From Aurifilum marmelostoma (taxonomy: Eukaryota > Ascomycota > Sordariomycetes > Diaporthales > Cryphonectriaceae), in the NCBI GenBank assembly GCA_027559495.1, contig JAMXSV010000028.1, positions 1,674,001 through 1,738,000 of the forward strand: a stretch of DNA of 64,000 bases, given 5' to 3'. The translations under genes were made by a program, and so were the position numbers. The notes below the pieces were generated by a model. The model was not told where the DNA came from and did no database searches. It saw only the letters and a program-made list of their open reading frames with translations. Below are positions 10,794 to 23,071 of the stretch, piece after piece; position 1 is the first letter of the stretch; the number at the start of each line of letters is the position of its first letter.

Positions 10794-11561
10794 TCAGTCA
10801 GGTAAAGCGTAGAACCAAACCTTGGAGACCTCGTCTCGCACACTCAGATGCTTGAGCAGCACATGCGCGCTCTTTATGAGTGAATTCGCCTGCGTGTCCC
10901 GCACAAACCAGGAAGCCGGGCCTCGCTCCCACCTTTGATAACTCTCCAACCATTCAGCATACTTGGCCATGGGCTTTGTGCTGCGTCTCTTCTCCCGCTC
11001 ATAACACGTCCCGTACCACAGAATGACCTCAAGCCTACCCTCGGGGGTGCGAAAGTCGAAAACCTGCGGTGCCCGGAGCTTGGCCTTGGCTTTCTCGTCG
11101 CCTGCTAGCGCATACCGGCGCTTTACGTCGAAGTTGAAGTGCTTATCCTCCCGCCAGCCTTCGACATCTCCGCCCTGGAGCCATGCTATGTATCGACGGC
11201 GGGCCTTATGCGCTGCTGTCTCCCATGTCGAGACGATCAGCTCCAGGCGCTCACGGTTAGCGACGATCCTGGAGCGCAGCTGCTCAACCTCATCGACAAC
11301 CTTGGCGTCCCTGCGGGCGGGGAGCCAGCGGTTGATGCAGGAGGGCAGCAAGGAGATGGCCCAGCGTTTGCGCTCCGAGGGAGGTGTCACAATGACGCTG
11401 CCTGCCTTCTCCGAGGCGGAGGAAGCCACAACACCAGTGCTGTCTTTCTTGTCTGTTGTGGAGTGGATGGTCTTGCTGTCCGATTTCTCATCATGGGTGA
11501 GGACCTTGTTGAGTGTCTTGAAGGAGCTATCCTCACGATGGCAATGGTGGTTAGGGGCCAT
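10794..11561 (-). CDS. Hypothetical protein, unrecognised
   Basis: Intact 255-codon frame starting at the ATG at 11559-11561. I prefer this over an in-frame ATG 19 codons upstream because MAPNHH begins a hydrophilic N terminus. The first 80 residues are Ser/Lys/Asp-rich. The rest is charged and largely helical in character, with several Trp-containing blocks (STWETAAHKARRRYIAWLQG, GRLEVILWYGTCYEREKRRS, YQRWERGPASWFVRDTQ). No signal peptide, membrane segment or family motif that I know. It lies divergently from RIB4 with about 0.9 kb between them. The length and regular codon use support a real gene, but it could be lineage-specific. Confidence 0.55.
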   Translation of the reverse strand: MAPNHHCHREDSSFKTLNKVLTHDEKSDSKTIHSTTDKKDSTGVVASSASEKAGSVIVTPPSERKRWAISLLPSCINRWLPARRDAKVVDEVEQLRSRIVANRERLELIVSTWETAAHKARRRYIAWLQGGDVEGWREDKHFNFDVKRRYALAGDEKAKAKLRAPQVFDFRTPEGRLEVILWYGTCYEREKRRSTKPMAKYAEWLESYQRWERGPASWFVRDTQANSLIKSAHVLLKHLSVRDEVSKVWFYALPD

Positions 11562-12479
11562 CTTGAAAAGGTGCAAAGAAACAAGTTGAGATGTGCTCAG
11601 GATATTCTTGGTGTACAAGGGGATTGAAAGTGAGAATGCTCAGTAACCCCAAGTGAGGTGCTCTGGTGCCTTTTAATATCTCCTCTGTCAGCCTTGTCAA
11701 GGGATCATCCATTGAGAAACCTGTCACCTGTTGCGCCGGTCGCTGTCATGATGCCAAACTAGCATGTGATAGCTTGAGGCTTTCGAAAAAGGCTGAGTCC
11801 TAGTTCAAAATAGTGGCAATAGCTTCACAAGCTGCCAAAGGAGGGGGGATCCAAAGGGGAGACACTCTGAACCCATGGGCCATTGTGAGTGTTGAGCAGA
11901 GATACAGATCATCATCACCTTGCTGAGCTTGAACCACAGCTTGTTTATCTCCTATATTTCCTTTTCTCTGGTAGTATGACTTGGGAGCTCCTGAGGGAAA
12001 AGTGATTGAGGCTGGGTGGCTGATGATAGGATCGTCCACATGTCAAATGCAAGTACAAGTTAATTGCATGTGCAAGCACCTAAAGTTGTTCGAGGCCCAT
12101 AGCCTGGCATTGTCTAGAGGTGTTACATAAGCTCACTGTAGAGGGAACCCCCCGCCAATACTACAGTATTACCACTGTACCCCGCAGGTGCCCGCCCATC
12201 CATACTCAAGACGGCAGATGACAGGTGCCTGCCCCTCCAACAGCCAACAGTTCTGGACCCCTAGACCTGACCTCAGCTCCCTCGAGCTTCACACCACCAC
12301 CGCCCTCTAGTCCCAACGCAACAAGCTACCAGATCTAGCTCCTTTTCCTACGCACCGACAACCCCAACGCTGATCAAGAAAGAAGAAAGAAAGAGACACC
12401 AAGGACCACCAGGGTGACCAAACTAACCCATTCCTCTCTCTCTCTCTCTCTCATACACAGAGACACACAGTTGTCCACC
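11562..12479. other. Divergent intergenic between orphan and RIB4
   Basis: About 920 bases serving as promoter region for both genes. The RIB4-proximal part is C-rich and ends in a CT microsatellite (12434-12452). No coding sequence recognised. Confidence 0.6.
12434..12452 (+). repeat. CT microsatellite in the RIB4 leader
   Basis: Alternating CT dinucleotides ending 27 bases before the RIB4 ATG. Pyrimidine tracts are common close to fungal transcription starts. Confidence 0.7.
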
Positions 12480-13238
12480 ATGAAGGGCCCTACCCCAGAG
12501 CAGCACGACGGCACCAGCCTGCGCATCGGCATCGTCCACGCGCGGTGGAACGCCGAAATCATCGACCCGCTCCTGGAGGGCGTCAAGTCCAAGCTGCTGG
12601 CTTGCGGCGTCAAGGAGAGCAACATTGTCGTCGAGTCGGTGCCCGGCTCGTGGGAGCTGCCCATCGGTGTTCAGCGGTATGTTGCGCACCTCCTCCTCAT
12701 CCCCAACTCTCCCGCTGCCTCTCCATAGGACATCAATTCCCATCTGGCCACCTTCCGCTACGACAACCATTCCTCCTCCTTCCAATCGAAAGACTTGATT
12801 GCTGACAAGAATCCCCCTCCTCCCCTTCCACCCAGCCTCTTCGCCGCCTCCCAGATTCAATCCTCCACCTCCTCCGCCTCATCCGCCGGCGACCTCCTCG
12901 GCAGCTCCACCACAGACCTGACCTCGCTCCCCGCCAAGTCCCAGACCTCCACCGCGGCCTTTGACGCCCTGATCGCCATCGGCGTCCTCATCAAGGGCGA
13001 GACCATGCACTTTGAGTACATTGCCGACTCCGTCTCCCACGGCCTCATGCGCGTGCAGCTCGACACGGGCGTGCCCGTCATCTTTGGCGTGCTGACCGTG
13101 CTCGACGAGATCCAGGCCCAGGCCCGCGCCGGCGTCACGGGCGGCAGCCATAACCACGGCGAGGACTGGGGGCTTGCTGCGGTCGAGATGGGCCAGAAGA
13201 GAAAGGGCTGGGCCTCGGGCAAGGTGGCTTCGTCCTAG
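12480..13238 (+). CDS. RIB4: 6,7-dimethyl-8-ribityllumazine synthase
   Basis: Penultimate enzyme of riboflavin synthesis. It condenses 5-amino-6-ribitylaminouracil with 3,4-dihydroxy-2-butanone 4-phosphate. Two exons: 12480-12676 and 12836-13238, joined CG|C (Arg) across a GTATGT...CCCAG intron of 159 nt, giving 199 residues. Family landmarks are RIGIVHARWNAEII near the N terminus, VPGSWELPIGVQR before the junction, AFDALIAIGVLIKGET (substrate-binding IxGET type), FGVLTVLDEIQA, and the C-terminal GLAAVEMG. Between the junction and AFDALIAIG lies a Ser/Thr-rich insert of about 35 residues (TSSASSAGDLLGSSTTDLT region), as known in some filamentous-fungal lumazine synthases. The total length is close to the usual fungal size. 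Cytosolic oligomer expected. Confidence 0.95.
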
Positions 13239-13878
13239 GCTGAAAGGGCTGATGGGGGCCCCTACGGGAGAGATGGGCTACGAGTGTTCAAACTGGCGAG
13301 TTCCAGCCGGACAAGAGTATTATTGCCTGAACTTTCCCGAGCGGAATAACGAGAGTCCGTCGCACCTGTGGTCAAGGAGCCATGCAGTACCAGAGGACCT
13401 GAATAAAGACTCAAAAAGCCAAACAAAGGACAGACACCTGGGCTAGATAGGATAAGAACCTTGACGCAGATAATTGATCAAGAGCAGAATTCCTTCAGGT
13501 TATGCCAAAGAATTAACATTACTCCCCGTGGAGGGGATGTCTATCATGAAGCTTCGTCCCTGGGAAGGGGGGGCGGGGAGGAGATAAAAGAAAATTCCCC
13601 AAATGCTTTCAACATCTCTCTGAACCGTGATTTCGCAACGCCTTTTTTACACATATATATAGAAGACCCCTACATTGCAATGTACACAATAAACAAATTT
13701 ACCTCCGCTTATCTGCCCTTCCCGCCATCGAATGACCGTCAAAATGCTGCTGCTTGCTGCTGCGAGTTTCTCAATGCCATGATAAGGAATGCTGCCATAA
13801 TGCTGTGTTGTCGCTCAATTATCAGCCCGGAAATGCAATGTCGAGACCGCATTGGGGCTTATCTGTTGCAGTCTGCCT
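13239..13878. other. Convergent intergenic after RIB4
   Basis: 640 bases between convergent genes, presumably the two 3' UTRs. AT-rich near 13640-13700. Nothing recognised. Confidence 0.6.
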
Positions 13879-16850
13879 TCAGGTGATGAGCGATCCAATA
13901 TCGAGGTCGCCAGGGGCCAGTGTCTTCCTCAGCCTCCACGTAGACTTCCTCTGGTCCCTCTTGGCCTTCATGGCCGCCCAGCCTTCGTCATCGTCATCGT
14001 CTGCATCTTCCTTTGTGGGGGACCTCCTGCTGGAGCTCTTGTCACCCCCCTTCGGCGTCGTGTTGTCGCCCAGAGAGCTCATCGCCCCAGACATGAAGGA
14101 CTTGTGGTTCAGATCGGGAGTCGTCGCGGAGGCGGCGGGCGGCACATGCGACACCGGGCGATAGCGGCCAGGGAGCCCGACGTTGCTGCGCTCTGATGGA
14201 GCAATAGACGGGGCGTATCCTTGGCCTCGGATCGAGCCTGCATATCCTACCCTTGGCGTAGGGACTGGCTGCAGCCATGACGCAGAGCTGGGCTGGACCA
14301 TGCTCATCGTACGACCATGCATGTCCGGCCTTCCTCCGTCCATCATCGGCGTTTCCAAGTAAGATCCGCGTGCTCCTGCGTTCATGTCCATACCCATGCC
14401 CAAACCAGTCAGACCCCCTCCGCTGATGGTCGGCACCTGGTTGAGCGACTGACTGTTCATGTGGCCCGCAGACCGGGGAGGCTCAAGGGCCGACGAGTTG
14501 TTGTTGGCCATCATCTGCATGAACTGCATCTGCATCTGCATGAATTGTGACATCTGCTGCGTCAGCTGCACCTGCGCCTGCTCGCCTGCCGACATCATCA
14601 TCGGCATCGCCTGAGGATACATCATCTGAGGAGGGATGCCGTGTACAGGGTCGAATCCGCCGGGTCCCATCCCTGGCGTACCCTGGAAGCCGTCCATCGG
14701 GGGGACCTGAGGGCTTCCGCGCCTCAGAGACCGTGCCCGCTCCTCACTGGCAATAACACCGACCAGGCCACCAGGTGGAACGGGGGGGGTTCTGTCCGGC
14801 CGGTACGCCGCCCCCAAGAGCGAAGCTCTCGCGGACTGTAGGGTTGACTAGACCGTATGGGTCCTGGGGCAAACCCCGAGCGAAAGGCGGCAGCGACCCG
14901 CCGGCTGGCGCAGCATGACCCGTGGCGGAGCCTGGTCTCTGGTAGCTGGGCTGAGAAGCCTGTCGCAGGTTCGGGTTCGACATCATGGTGCTGAGCCGCG
15001 TCGGAGGCCTGTTCTTGTTCGGGAATCCGTGGGCTGCCAGAATTGCCAGAGGCACCTCTTCATCGTCTTCGGATGCGTCGGACGACGGGTTTCTCGAAGA
15101 CTCGGGGACGGTGAGGTTGGGCGTGCTGAAGGACATGGACATGCCGGGGCGCGAGGGGGCAGCGTCCGCCGTTTCGCCCGTGACTTTCATCATCTGCTGT
15201 CGGTAGACAGACATATGCGCCTCCTGCTTCCTGCGCTGCTTGGCAGCCTGCCGTGATTTCTCGGCTTCATCCTCCTCGTCGTCGTAATGATCTTCGTCGT
15301 CATCGTCATCAGCAGGTTCGTTCTCACGAGCTCTTTCGAACTCCACCCGTCGCGATTCCACCTCCTTGTCTTTGCGGTATTTCTCGAACTCGGATGGGGT
15401 CATGACCTTGTTCTGCGCAGGTGCTTCGGCCTCTGCCTTACGCGGCGGCTGGCGCGGGGTATTGAGTCTCGACGTGGTGAGGGGAACGTTATCGAACAGA
15501 TTGTCGTCCTCATCGACCAGGTCGAATTTAGCCGCCGGTGACTTTGGGGGCACGATTGTGTAGCCTGGCCCCGCACCGTCATTTGTCTTCTGCCGCCCAC
15601 CTATCGCCTCAATTGGAGTCGGGCTCCGGCTGTTGGCATCGGACATGAATCGGTTGACTGCCAAAAGAGAGCTGTCCAGATCGTCGCTTTCGCCGGCCTC
15701 GGGCGAGGCGGGCTTTCTTCGCCCGCTGAAAATTGTGCTCGTCCTCTTGAGAAGGTTGTCTGATGACGACTGACTCAAGTGCTGAGGACGGCTCGGCATG
15801 GCATCACCATGTTTCGGCACCGGCGGAGGCGGATTCTCGTCCCCAGACAGCAGATTGTCGTTGGATCGATGGCTCGCCCACGAGTGCTGTGGAGCTTCGA
15901 TCTTAGAAGACCTGTCGACCTGGATAGGCGAGGGAGCATTTAGTCGCCCCCCTGTCATGGCTGAGGACTGTAGGACCTGTCTCCCGTTCTCGTCGCGCAA
16001 TGTCATGGCACTCGATCTCTTGTCAAACCCAGAGAACATCTTGCTGAAACTACCACCAAGATCCAACCCTATGTCCTGGTTCAGCTGCGGCGTGACAGTG
16101 GCGTCGGTGGATGATGTCGTCGCTCTGGCCCTGCCCGTCTTGTATTGTTCAGGTACCGGAGGCGTGTCCGGAATTTGTGCCTCCTCGACAGGTACAGGAG
16201 GCAGGTGTTTCTTTGAGCCGCCAAAGGACCACGACCGCCCCGACCTCAAAAACGAGGTAGGTCTGGGTGTCGACTGCTGCTGGATGAGGTTCTCCGTCAG
16301 AGACTTTTTGTTGTTGCTGGCCAGTCTCCAGTCCTCCTGTCCGCTCAGATCTGCTGAAGACGGAGTGGTCGAGGCATTGCTGTGTCGAGAAGAGTTGTCG
16401 GTCGAGTTGGTCTTTGTGGTATTGGTCGATCCACTGCCGCTAGCGGACGAGTCAGCCCCGATATCCACACGTTGCTTTATCTCCCCTGGTACTTCGTGCG
16501 CCATGGAACTCTGTTCGAGACACGAGATGCCAGGGTGACTAAAATTGGCCATCCCTGTGGGAAATTGGGACAACCCCCTGGCGCCCACAGCCTCATCGAC
16601 CCACTGAAATTTGGACTTACCGGTTTGCATTGGGCTTCAAATCCGCAAAGATATTGTCCTCGTACGAAATATCGGAAACCGTCGTCCTGGGTAGGATGTG
16701 TGTCTTGGCCGAGAGCCTCATTCCACCGTCGAAAGACTTGCCATTCCCTTCGACCACCTCTGAACGGTCTAGGACGCGAAAGGAGGGCGGTGGGACCTCA
16801 TTGTCGCCTTCTGCAGTTGATCTTCGTTTCCCGAATGCGAATCTAGGCAT
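13879..16850 (-). CDS. Large low-complexity fungal protein, unrecognised, frame broken once
   Basis: About 962 residues if one base is discounted. Exon 1 (16850-16621) encodes MPRFAFGKRRST and ends in a GTAAGT donor. I place the acceptor at TTTTAG (intron 16620-16539, 82 nt), joining CG|T in frame. The protein is mostly disordered: Ser/Thr-rich (NTTKTNSTDNSSRHSNAST), Pro-rich, a charged coiled-coil-like stretch around FEKYRKDKEVESRRVEFERA with an acidic DDDDDEDHYDDEEDEAEK block, then a Met/Gln-rich run (MSQFMQMQMQFMQMM) and a basic tail ending WRLRKTLAPGDLDIGSLIT. The frame changes in the run of eight G at 14782-14789 (plus strand). Seven would join AGQNPP to VPPGGLVGV. I know no named family. 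The layout suggests a scaffold or cortical protein, but that is a guess. The acceptor choice is less certain than the frame. Confidence 0.68.
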
Positions 16851-17492
16851 GTGTACTCAAAAGTGGCAGGCGTAGTTGATTCCAGCAGGATCAACCACGG
16901 CCTACAGGTGCTGGAAGCGCAGACAGCGAAACGACTCGTCGGGCGCACAGCAGGTCGGTGATGCTGCTCGGAGGGAAGGTCTGGAGGGCCCCTGGTTGTG
17001 TTGAGAGCGGTGTAGACTGGCCCGGGCAGGCTCAGAATACGAGGCGAGGCGAGGACGGGGAGTGGCGTAGAGTGACAGGCAGACTCCGCAGGGGCTGAAG
17101 GACGTCGTCGTAGTTGGTCAACTGCATAAGGAGGGATCCAGTGTCAGCTCTGTTCTCAAATCAACCTTGACATGCCACCGCCTGCCAACGTTTGGTGAAG
17201 TGCCTTTTGTACAAAGACCATCGTACGTCTCCAACAATTCGTCTTTAGTGACGGACGCAACAAGGCTCCGCGAAGAGCGACGCAATGACACCGAAAGCGC
17301 GGAGAAGCCGAGGAACGTCATCTCTGCGCCGTGGCTGGCTCTGCTGGGTCCCGGAGCCGGACCATAGGAGGGCGTCGTCTGGTCTGGCTCTGCGAGGTGC
17401 ACTGTGGCTCTGGAACTGCGGCCGAACACCACCTCGACACAAAGACACGAGGGCGCACGAACGGGCCACGACAGCAGCAAGACATCTAGCCC

Positions 17493-17504
17493 GGGGGGGG
17501 GGGG
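17493..17504 (+). repeat. Poly-G run (12 bases)
   Basis: Uninterrupted G homopolymer after TAGCCC. Run length is prone to error. Confidence 0.8.
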
Positions 17505-18162
17505 ATAAAAAATAAAGGAGACGAAGAGGAGTGGCCATCCCAGATTGGACGCAGCCACACAAAAGAAACATTTGTTCTTGAACTTACATGCTGGATGTAA
17601 GGTGCGAGGCGAGGCAATGTAAACAGATGACCTAGACAGTCCACAATTGCTAGGCGACGGGATGGGATCCAGTGACGGCTCCGGAATGCAGACTCGATCG
17701 ACTGAATTAGGAACGAGAGCGAATCGAAGAACGAGACCCAGGGACTGAGGGAGATCGATGCTGAGACAAGGCGAGTGCCAGAGGATAGAAGCTAAGAGGG
17801 AAGGGATCTAAGTCCTAACGATCGAAGTGGTGAATACGGTTTTTGGTGACACAGCTATGTAGCAATAGCTCCTGTGGTGTCGTAGCCAGGCCTTGGTCGG
17901 ATTCCCGAATGGCGTAGAGGCTAAGAGAAGGACTACTACGCCCCTGTGCGATGCTGACCCTTTTTCAAACGAAGGACTAATATATCCAGGATGCTCGGGA
18001 CAGGTCGCCGTGCACGGTGGTTCGTCCGTGGGGAAGCGTAGCACAATACAAAGTAAGTACAGGAGAAATATCGAAACGATGGGGCGGGACTCTGAGCGAG
18101 TCCGGTGGTGGAAGACGAACGACCTCCCTACAGAATGGATCAATTAGGAATGGAGACGAGGT

Positions 18163-18176
18163 GGGGGGGGGGGGGG
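18163..18176 (+). repeat. Poly-G run (14 bases)
   Basis: Uninterrupted G homopolymer at the start of a purine-rich tract of about 200 bases. Confidence 0.8.
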
Positions 18177-19230
18177 CAAAACGGTCGTCTGCTTGTTGCC
18201 TGACGCACGAGATAGGAATGGAAAGAAGGAAAGGAAGAAACAGAGGAGAAAAGGAAAAGAAAAAACGGACGTGCAGTGTGAAGGAGAGGAGGAGGATGAG
18301 GAGTGAGTGTACGGTTGGGTCGGCAACGGTAAAAGGAGTCACTGAGTGCAGGAGGAGAAAAGTCTAGAAAGAGGGTCCAAAACAGGCCACAACAGCTTGG
18401 GGAATATGGGATGGGGACAGGCTGTGGCCGCCTGCACAGGCGGTTCGCTGTTGTAGGGTTCTGGCAGAGAGGGCATGGGCGGGGCCAGGGATCTCAGGGA
18501 TCTGCTTGGGGCTGCATGCAAGCTGTGATTGGGATCGAGTGTGACGCCAACCTGCTCGGTCCGCAAATGTCCTGCCTGCGGCCTGCTGAACCCCTAGTCA
18601 GTTACTGGGCTCCTCCTGGCCTGGTCTCTTCTACCCGTCCCGTATTCAGCACCCTAGCCCCATTATGGTAGGCCCTGCCATCCATTGCATCCCGCATGGC
18701 ATCCTTTTGGCTCCAGCCGCCTGCAGAGCAGCACATGTTCGACAAGAGCCGATGGTCCGTGGCGAAGTTGATTTACGACTGAAGCGGCCAGCCATATTAC
18801 CCTACATTTCTCGAAATAGATAGTGCAGAGAGAGCAGGAGGAGATGGACATTCGAGATGACATGTTGCGGTGCCCGTCAGAGAGGCGAGACGAAGGCAAA
18901 CATGCAGTGGCGAGTGGTGGGTAGCTTGGCAGAAGGGTGGTGTGGCCCAGCCCAGCCGCCTCGGTGCTACCTTGGGAGCTTGGTACGGCGGTACTATGGT
19001 GCCTGGGCTGGTAGGCACTACCAGCACATAGTACGTACTGCTAGCCGCGTCTGCCCACTGTTCCCGTACCCCGTAGTAGTCTGGCGGGGGTCCCTCCGTG
19101 TCTTGCCATAACACACTCTGGCCCAAGGTTAAAGATTTAAAATTAGCAGCTAACCCCCTATAGAAGCGAGCCTCGAAAGACAAAAAAGGGGAAAAAAAGA
19201 AGAGAACAAAAGGAAGAAAGGATTGGTCAA

Positions 19231-19247
19231 TTTTTTTTTTTTTTTTT
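19231..19247 (+). repeat. Poly-T run
   Basis: About 17 T residues within an AT-rich stretch, flanked by purine-rich sequence upstream. Confidence 0.8.
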
Positions 19248-22200
19248 AAATCACCGCCTCCAGTGAACGGTCAGTCTTGTAGTTGAGAACAAGATCAACA
19301 AAGCCACCCTCCACTCTTCCTGGTTGACCCTGCATGGAGGGCTCCCACAGCTGCTCGGGGTTCGCCCCCATGCCAAATTAATAGGGTGGGTTGGTAGATT
19401 TCTTTTTTTTCCTTCTTTTTCTTTCCCTTTTTTCGTGCGTTCTCTCTCTCTCCGACGGGATGCGGCACCTCGTCGGCGTCGACGTGCTAGCCACCACCCA
19501 CTGCAGCCACCAAATCCGGGTCTTACCTGTAGCCACATTCTGCTAGTCTTTTTTCTGGGTTCAATGCACCACCCATCCGACCTGACCAAGCTGGCTGATC
19601 CCTGGGATTGTAGCTCAGGGAACTTCGACTGGAGAGGGAGAAAATGGGGCAGAATTTTCCTTCACAGGCGACTCAATATGGGAGGATACCCCAGCCATGG
19701 CCCGCTTAGGTTGTACGGGCACATTGACCAAGCAGGACAATCAAGGGACATTATTCAGGATCATTGACAATATCAGCACGGCTGCTATGCATTCGCTTTT
19801 GTGGGTCCGGTCCAAGAATCAAGAACACACTCACCGCTGGCTGTCTCAAAACGAACACAGCTCCGGACATGCAGTGGCGAGGGAGTCGTCATGGAGGCTC
19901 TCTATTGCATGCAAGCCCCGAGTGTGTGCACCAACCCTCAGGTATCATTGTCGGCATGCACCAGCGACCAACCAGCCTCGAAATAAACCGACCGGCAGAT
20001 CGATTCAGTCCGACAATGGCCCGGGGTTAAGAGCGAGGTAAAGTGACCTGCATATCTGGCGGTCCCCTTTTTCCAGCCACCAGGTCTCAGCCATGTCCTA
20101 ACAGTAGTAATCTCACGAGACGAGGCTGCCTTTGCAACTATTCGTGACCCGGCGACACTTTTGCTTTCTCTCAACAGGATAGGCAGAGGACGGGAGATAG
20201 ATATACGATGTATGACGATTTGAACCAACCCCCGCGTTGTCTTCGACCCACCACCGCCCACCACTCCCTGGCAGATGTCATCGAGCTCCGCAGAGATGGG
20301 CCAAGCCTGGGCAGAGAGGCTCGACTTTCTTCATCATGCCTTTCCCGAGTCTCGAGGTACACAACAGACGTACTACACTAGGCACAACATGATGCCCGTC
20401 CTTGCTTGGTGCGGTCCAGCCCCAGAACCTATCGCTGCTCGTGCTGCGAGACACACAAAGCTACCGCATCGGCGGAAAAGAAGGGCTAATACTGTAGCTG
20501 CCGGGAAGGAAAGTCGACGCGCCAAGGATACACGTAGCTCATCATAAGTACCACAGGTCGTGCCGACCTGGACACACCAGCCCTAAAGATCGTCGCCCCC
20601 TGTGGAGAAAGCCGCCGCACCCCAGATGGAGAATTTCGAGTTGGGTATGACATGATGGCAGGCAGATCATCATGCTTCCCCAGTCTCCCCCTGAACAACC
20701 AAACCTTGGCCCGTGCTATCAGCAAAATCGATCGATCTCTGGGGGTGTGGTTGCTACCACCATGACACAGTCAACAGAAAAACCTGTCTCGCCAGAAATA
20801 ACGCATGTCGCAGGTTGCAGACGCGTGGACATGTTTCGAGTTAGGGGCCAAAAATATAAGATAGTGTGGGCCTTGGACCAGAAACATGGCCGGCGCCTAC
20901 TTGAAAGTCACAAGTCGCAGCCTCACACATGGACCTCTTGCACATAGTGCCCGCGAACCGATCTGCCTTGAGCTTTTACAATGCCCCGTGTCACTTGTAC
21001 AGTGTTGATTGTACATATGCCGAATAGCGAAAGCAGGGCCCGTGAGGGCATCAGGCGTGACCAAGGGGGCGCAAGGGGTGACTGGTTTCCGTAGGATTTT
21101 GTGCACCGTAGGAAAAGCCTCGCTGGATCACACTGCAGGAGAAGAAGCAAAATGGCGATGCCGTGCGACGATCAATATACCGGCTGACGACGAGAAAGCG
21201 CAACAAACGAGTAGCAGGCAAGTTTTGTTTCCCTTCGGAATACGGAGTGCGGATGGCGATCTTGATGCATCAACGTGCAGGTCTGACCCCTGCTCGTGCA
21301 TGGCCAGTCGGCCTGTTTTCCCTTTTGCCCTGGTTCTAGCACAACAGGATTGGGATGCAATTTCCAAGAAAACCATACATTTCTGCTGTATCGCAAACTG
21401 AGCATGATCCCAGGGGTCTTTTGGTATTTTTGTTCATTATCCAGTAGTTGAAACAGGGGAGGTGTTCGATGCACATACACAAACAGCATTCCTCCCATCC
21501 CAGAGGAACCTCCTACGAAGAGGTGTCAGATCTCGGGGCGCTTGGCGGACCTGATCTTTTGAGATCACTGTTGCAGTCCCACAGAGTTTTTCTTTTTTGT
21601 TCTTGTTTCTTACTGTCTCTTCGCCCAGAGCCAGACAATGAAGCAAGGTACCAAGCTAGCACTGCACTGGGGCGACGACACAACATCTCTGCGTATCGTA
21701 TCCGGACGAGACATGCCATAGTAGTAGGTGGAAAGGAAAACTCAGCACCTTGTCTTCAATCAGCAGGTCCTCCTCCCTCGAGCGGGTCTGGCTTGATGAT
21801 GGGACCTTTTGCTCCTGTACAACAACTTCGGTCATGGGGTGGTGACATTACTGTATTACATTACTAGAAGACGCGTGCAAAAGGAGTAGCCGGTGCTCAA
21901 AGCTGGTTTTGGCCTCGTACCCGCCGGCGCTGACCGTCGCCAGTCCGGGAATACGAGGTCCGACTGTGGCCAACAGGTTTTGTGTGGGTCACGGTATATT
22001 TGATGAGGCGTAGGGCGGGTGATGAACGTGAGAAAAGGAAAAACTTTCTTCTTACTTGGTATTTTCTTTTCCAATAAATCTCCCACACGGCAGCTCCGGT
22101 TGTTGTTTGGCAGGTGGATCGTGGCGACAGACAGAATAATGGATACCTACGCAGGCGACGTGCAGCTCTTTGGTTATTCCATTCTGTCTTTTGGCTCTCG

Positions 22201-23013
22201 CCAAATCCTTTGCGAAACAGTTGGCTTCCTCCCGAGGTCGCGCTCTATGTGACAAAATTTTGGGGGCTCCACCTGGGCTAAGGCTAGCGATTTAAGCTCG
22301 TGGTGGGCCGGGTGTCTTGCTTCCCGACAATCACATGTGGATGGGAATGGGATGACTTGACTCAGTTTCAATAATGTCATGCTGCTCAACAGGACACACT
22401 ACTTGGTAGTATGTACAGGACCCCGCAAGTCTGATGAAAGCTCAAGTAGCTCAGGCACTATCTACTTGGTATTACACAGGGTGTATTGTACAAGACAGTA
22501 ATTATGTTGATCCTGGGACAGAGATGACCAGGATCATACAGCCACCTGTGGGCCGGAGAAAATATTCACTATGGTACCTTCCATCATGGGATTGCATACT
22601 TGGGTCATATATTGGGTAGGTATCTACACAGTAGATCAAAGGGGTCCCTTATTTTTTTGGTCCCTGTTTCATTGCACAACACTGCTGTCTGTACTAAATC
22701 CATCCAATCTGCAGTATCGCAAACGGAAACCAGACGGTGGGCGCTGAAATTGGTGGCGGCTTACAGGTAGTGCTCGCTCCAGCTCATCTACCAGAAAACG
22801 CCACATGATAATGATAATAATAATATGGAATATGGAAAACTACACATCCAGCAGGCAAGCATAAACAGAAAAGTCATAGGCCACATCAAGGGCTAGACCG
22901 GTCAAGCATTTTCTTTTCGCCTTTCCCCTGATGTCTTCCAGTTGTAGCCAACCCAAGAGTAGGTAGCCAGTGTCGCTGGACGATTAGTAAGGGCACAGGA
23001 TATATGGGCTTGC

Positions 23014-23071
23014 GTGTGTGTGTGTGTGTGTGTTTTAAAAAATTAAAAAAGAGAGAGAGAGAGAGAGAGAA
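23014..23071 (+). repeat. TG and GA microsatellites
   Basis: A (TG)n tract (23014-23033), a short A-rich spacer, then a (GA)n tract (23051-23071), about 400 bases before the ADE8 ATG. Confidence 0.85.

Noticed and set aside
15798..16538. 246-codon plus-strand frame opposite the low-complexity gene
   Set aside because: It is antisense to a longer frame with typical fungal low-complexity protein features.
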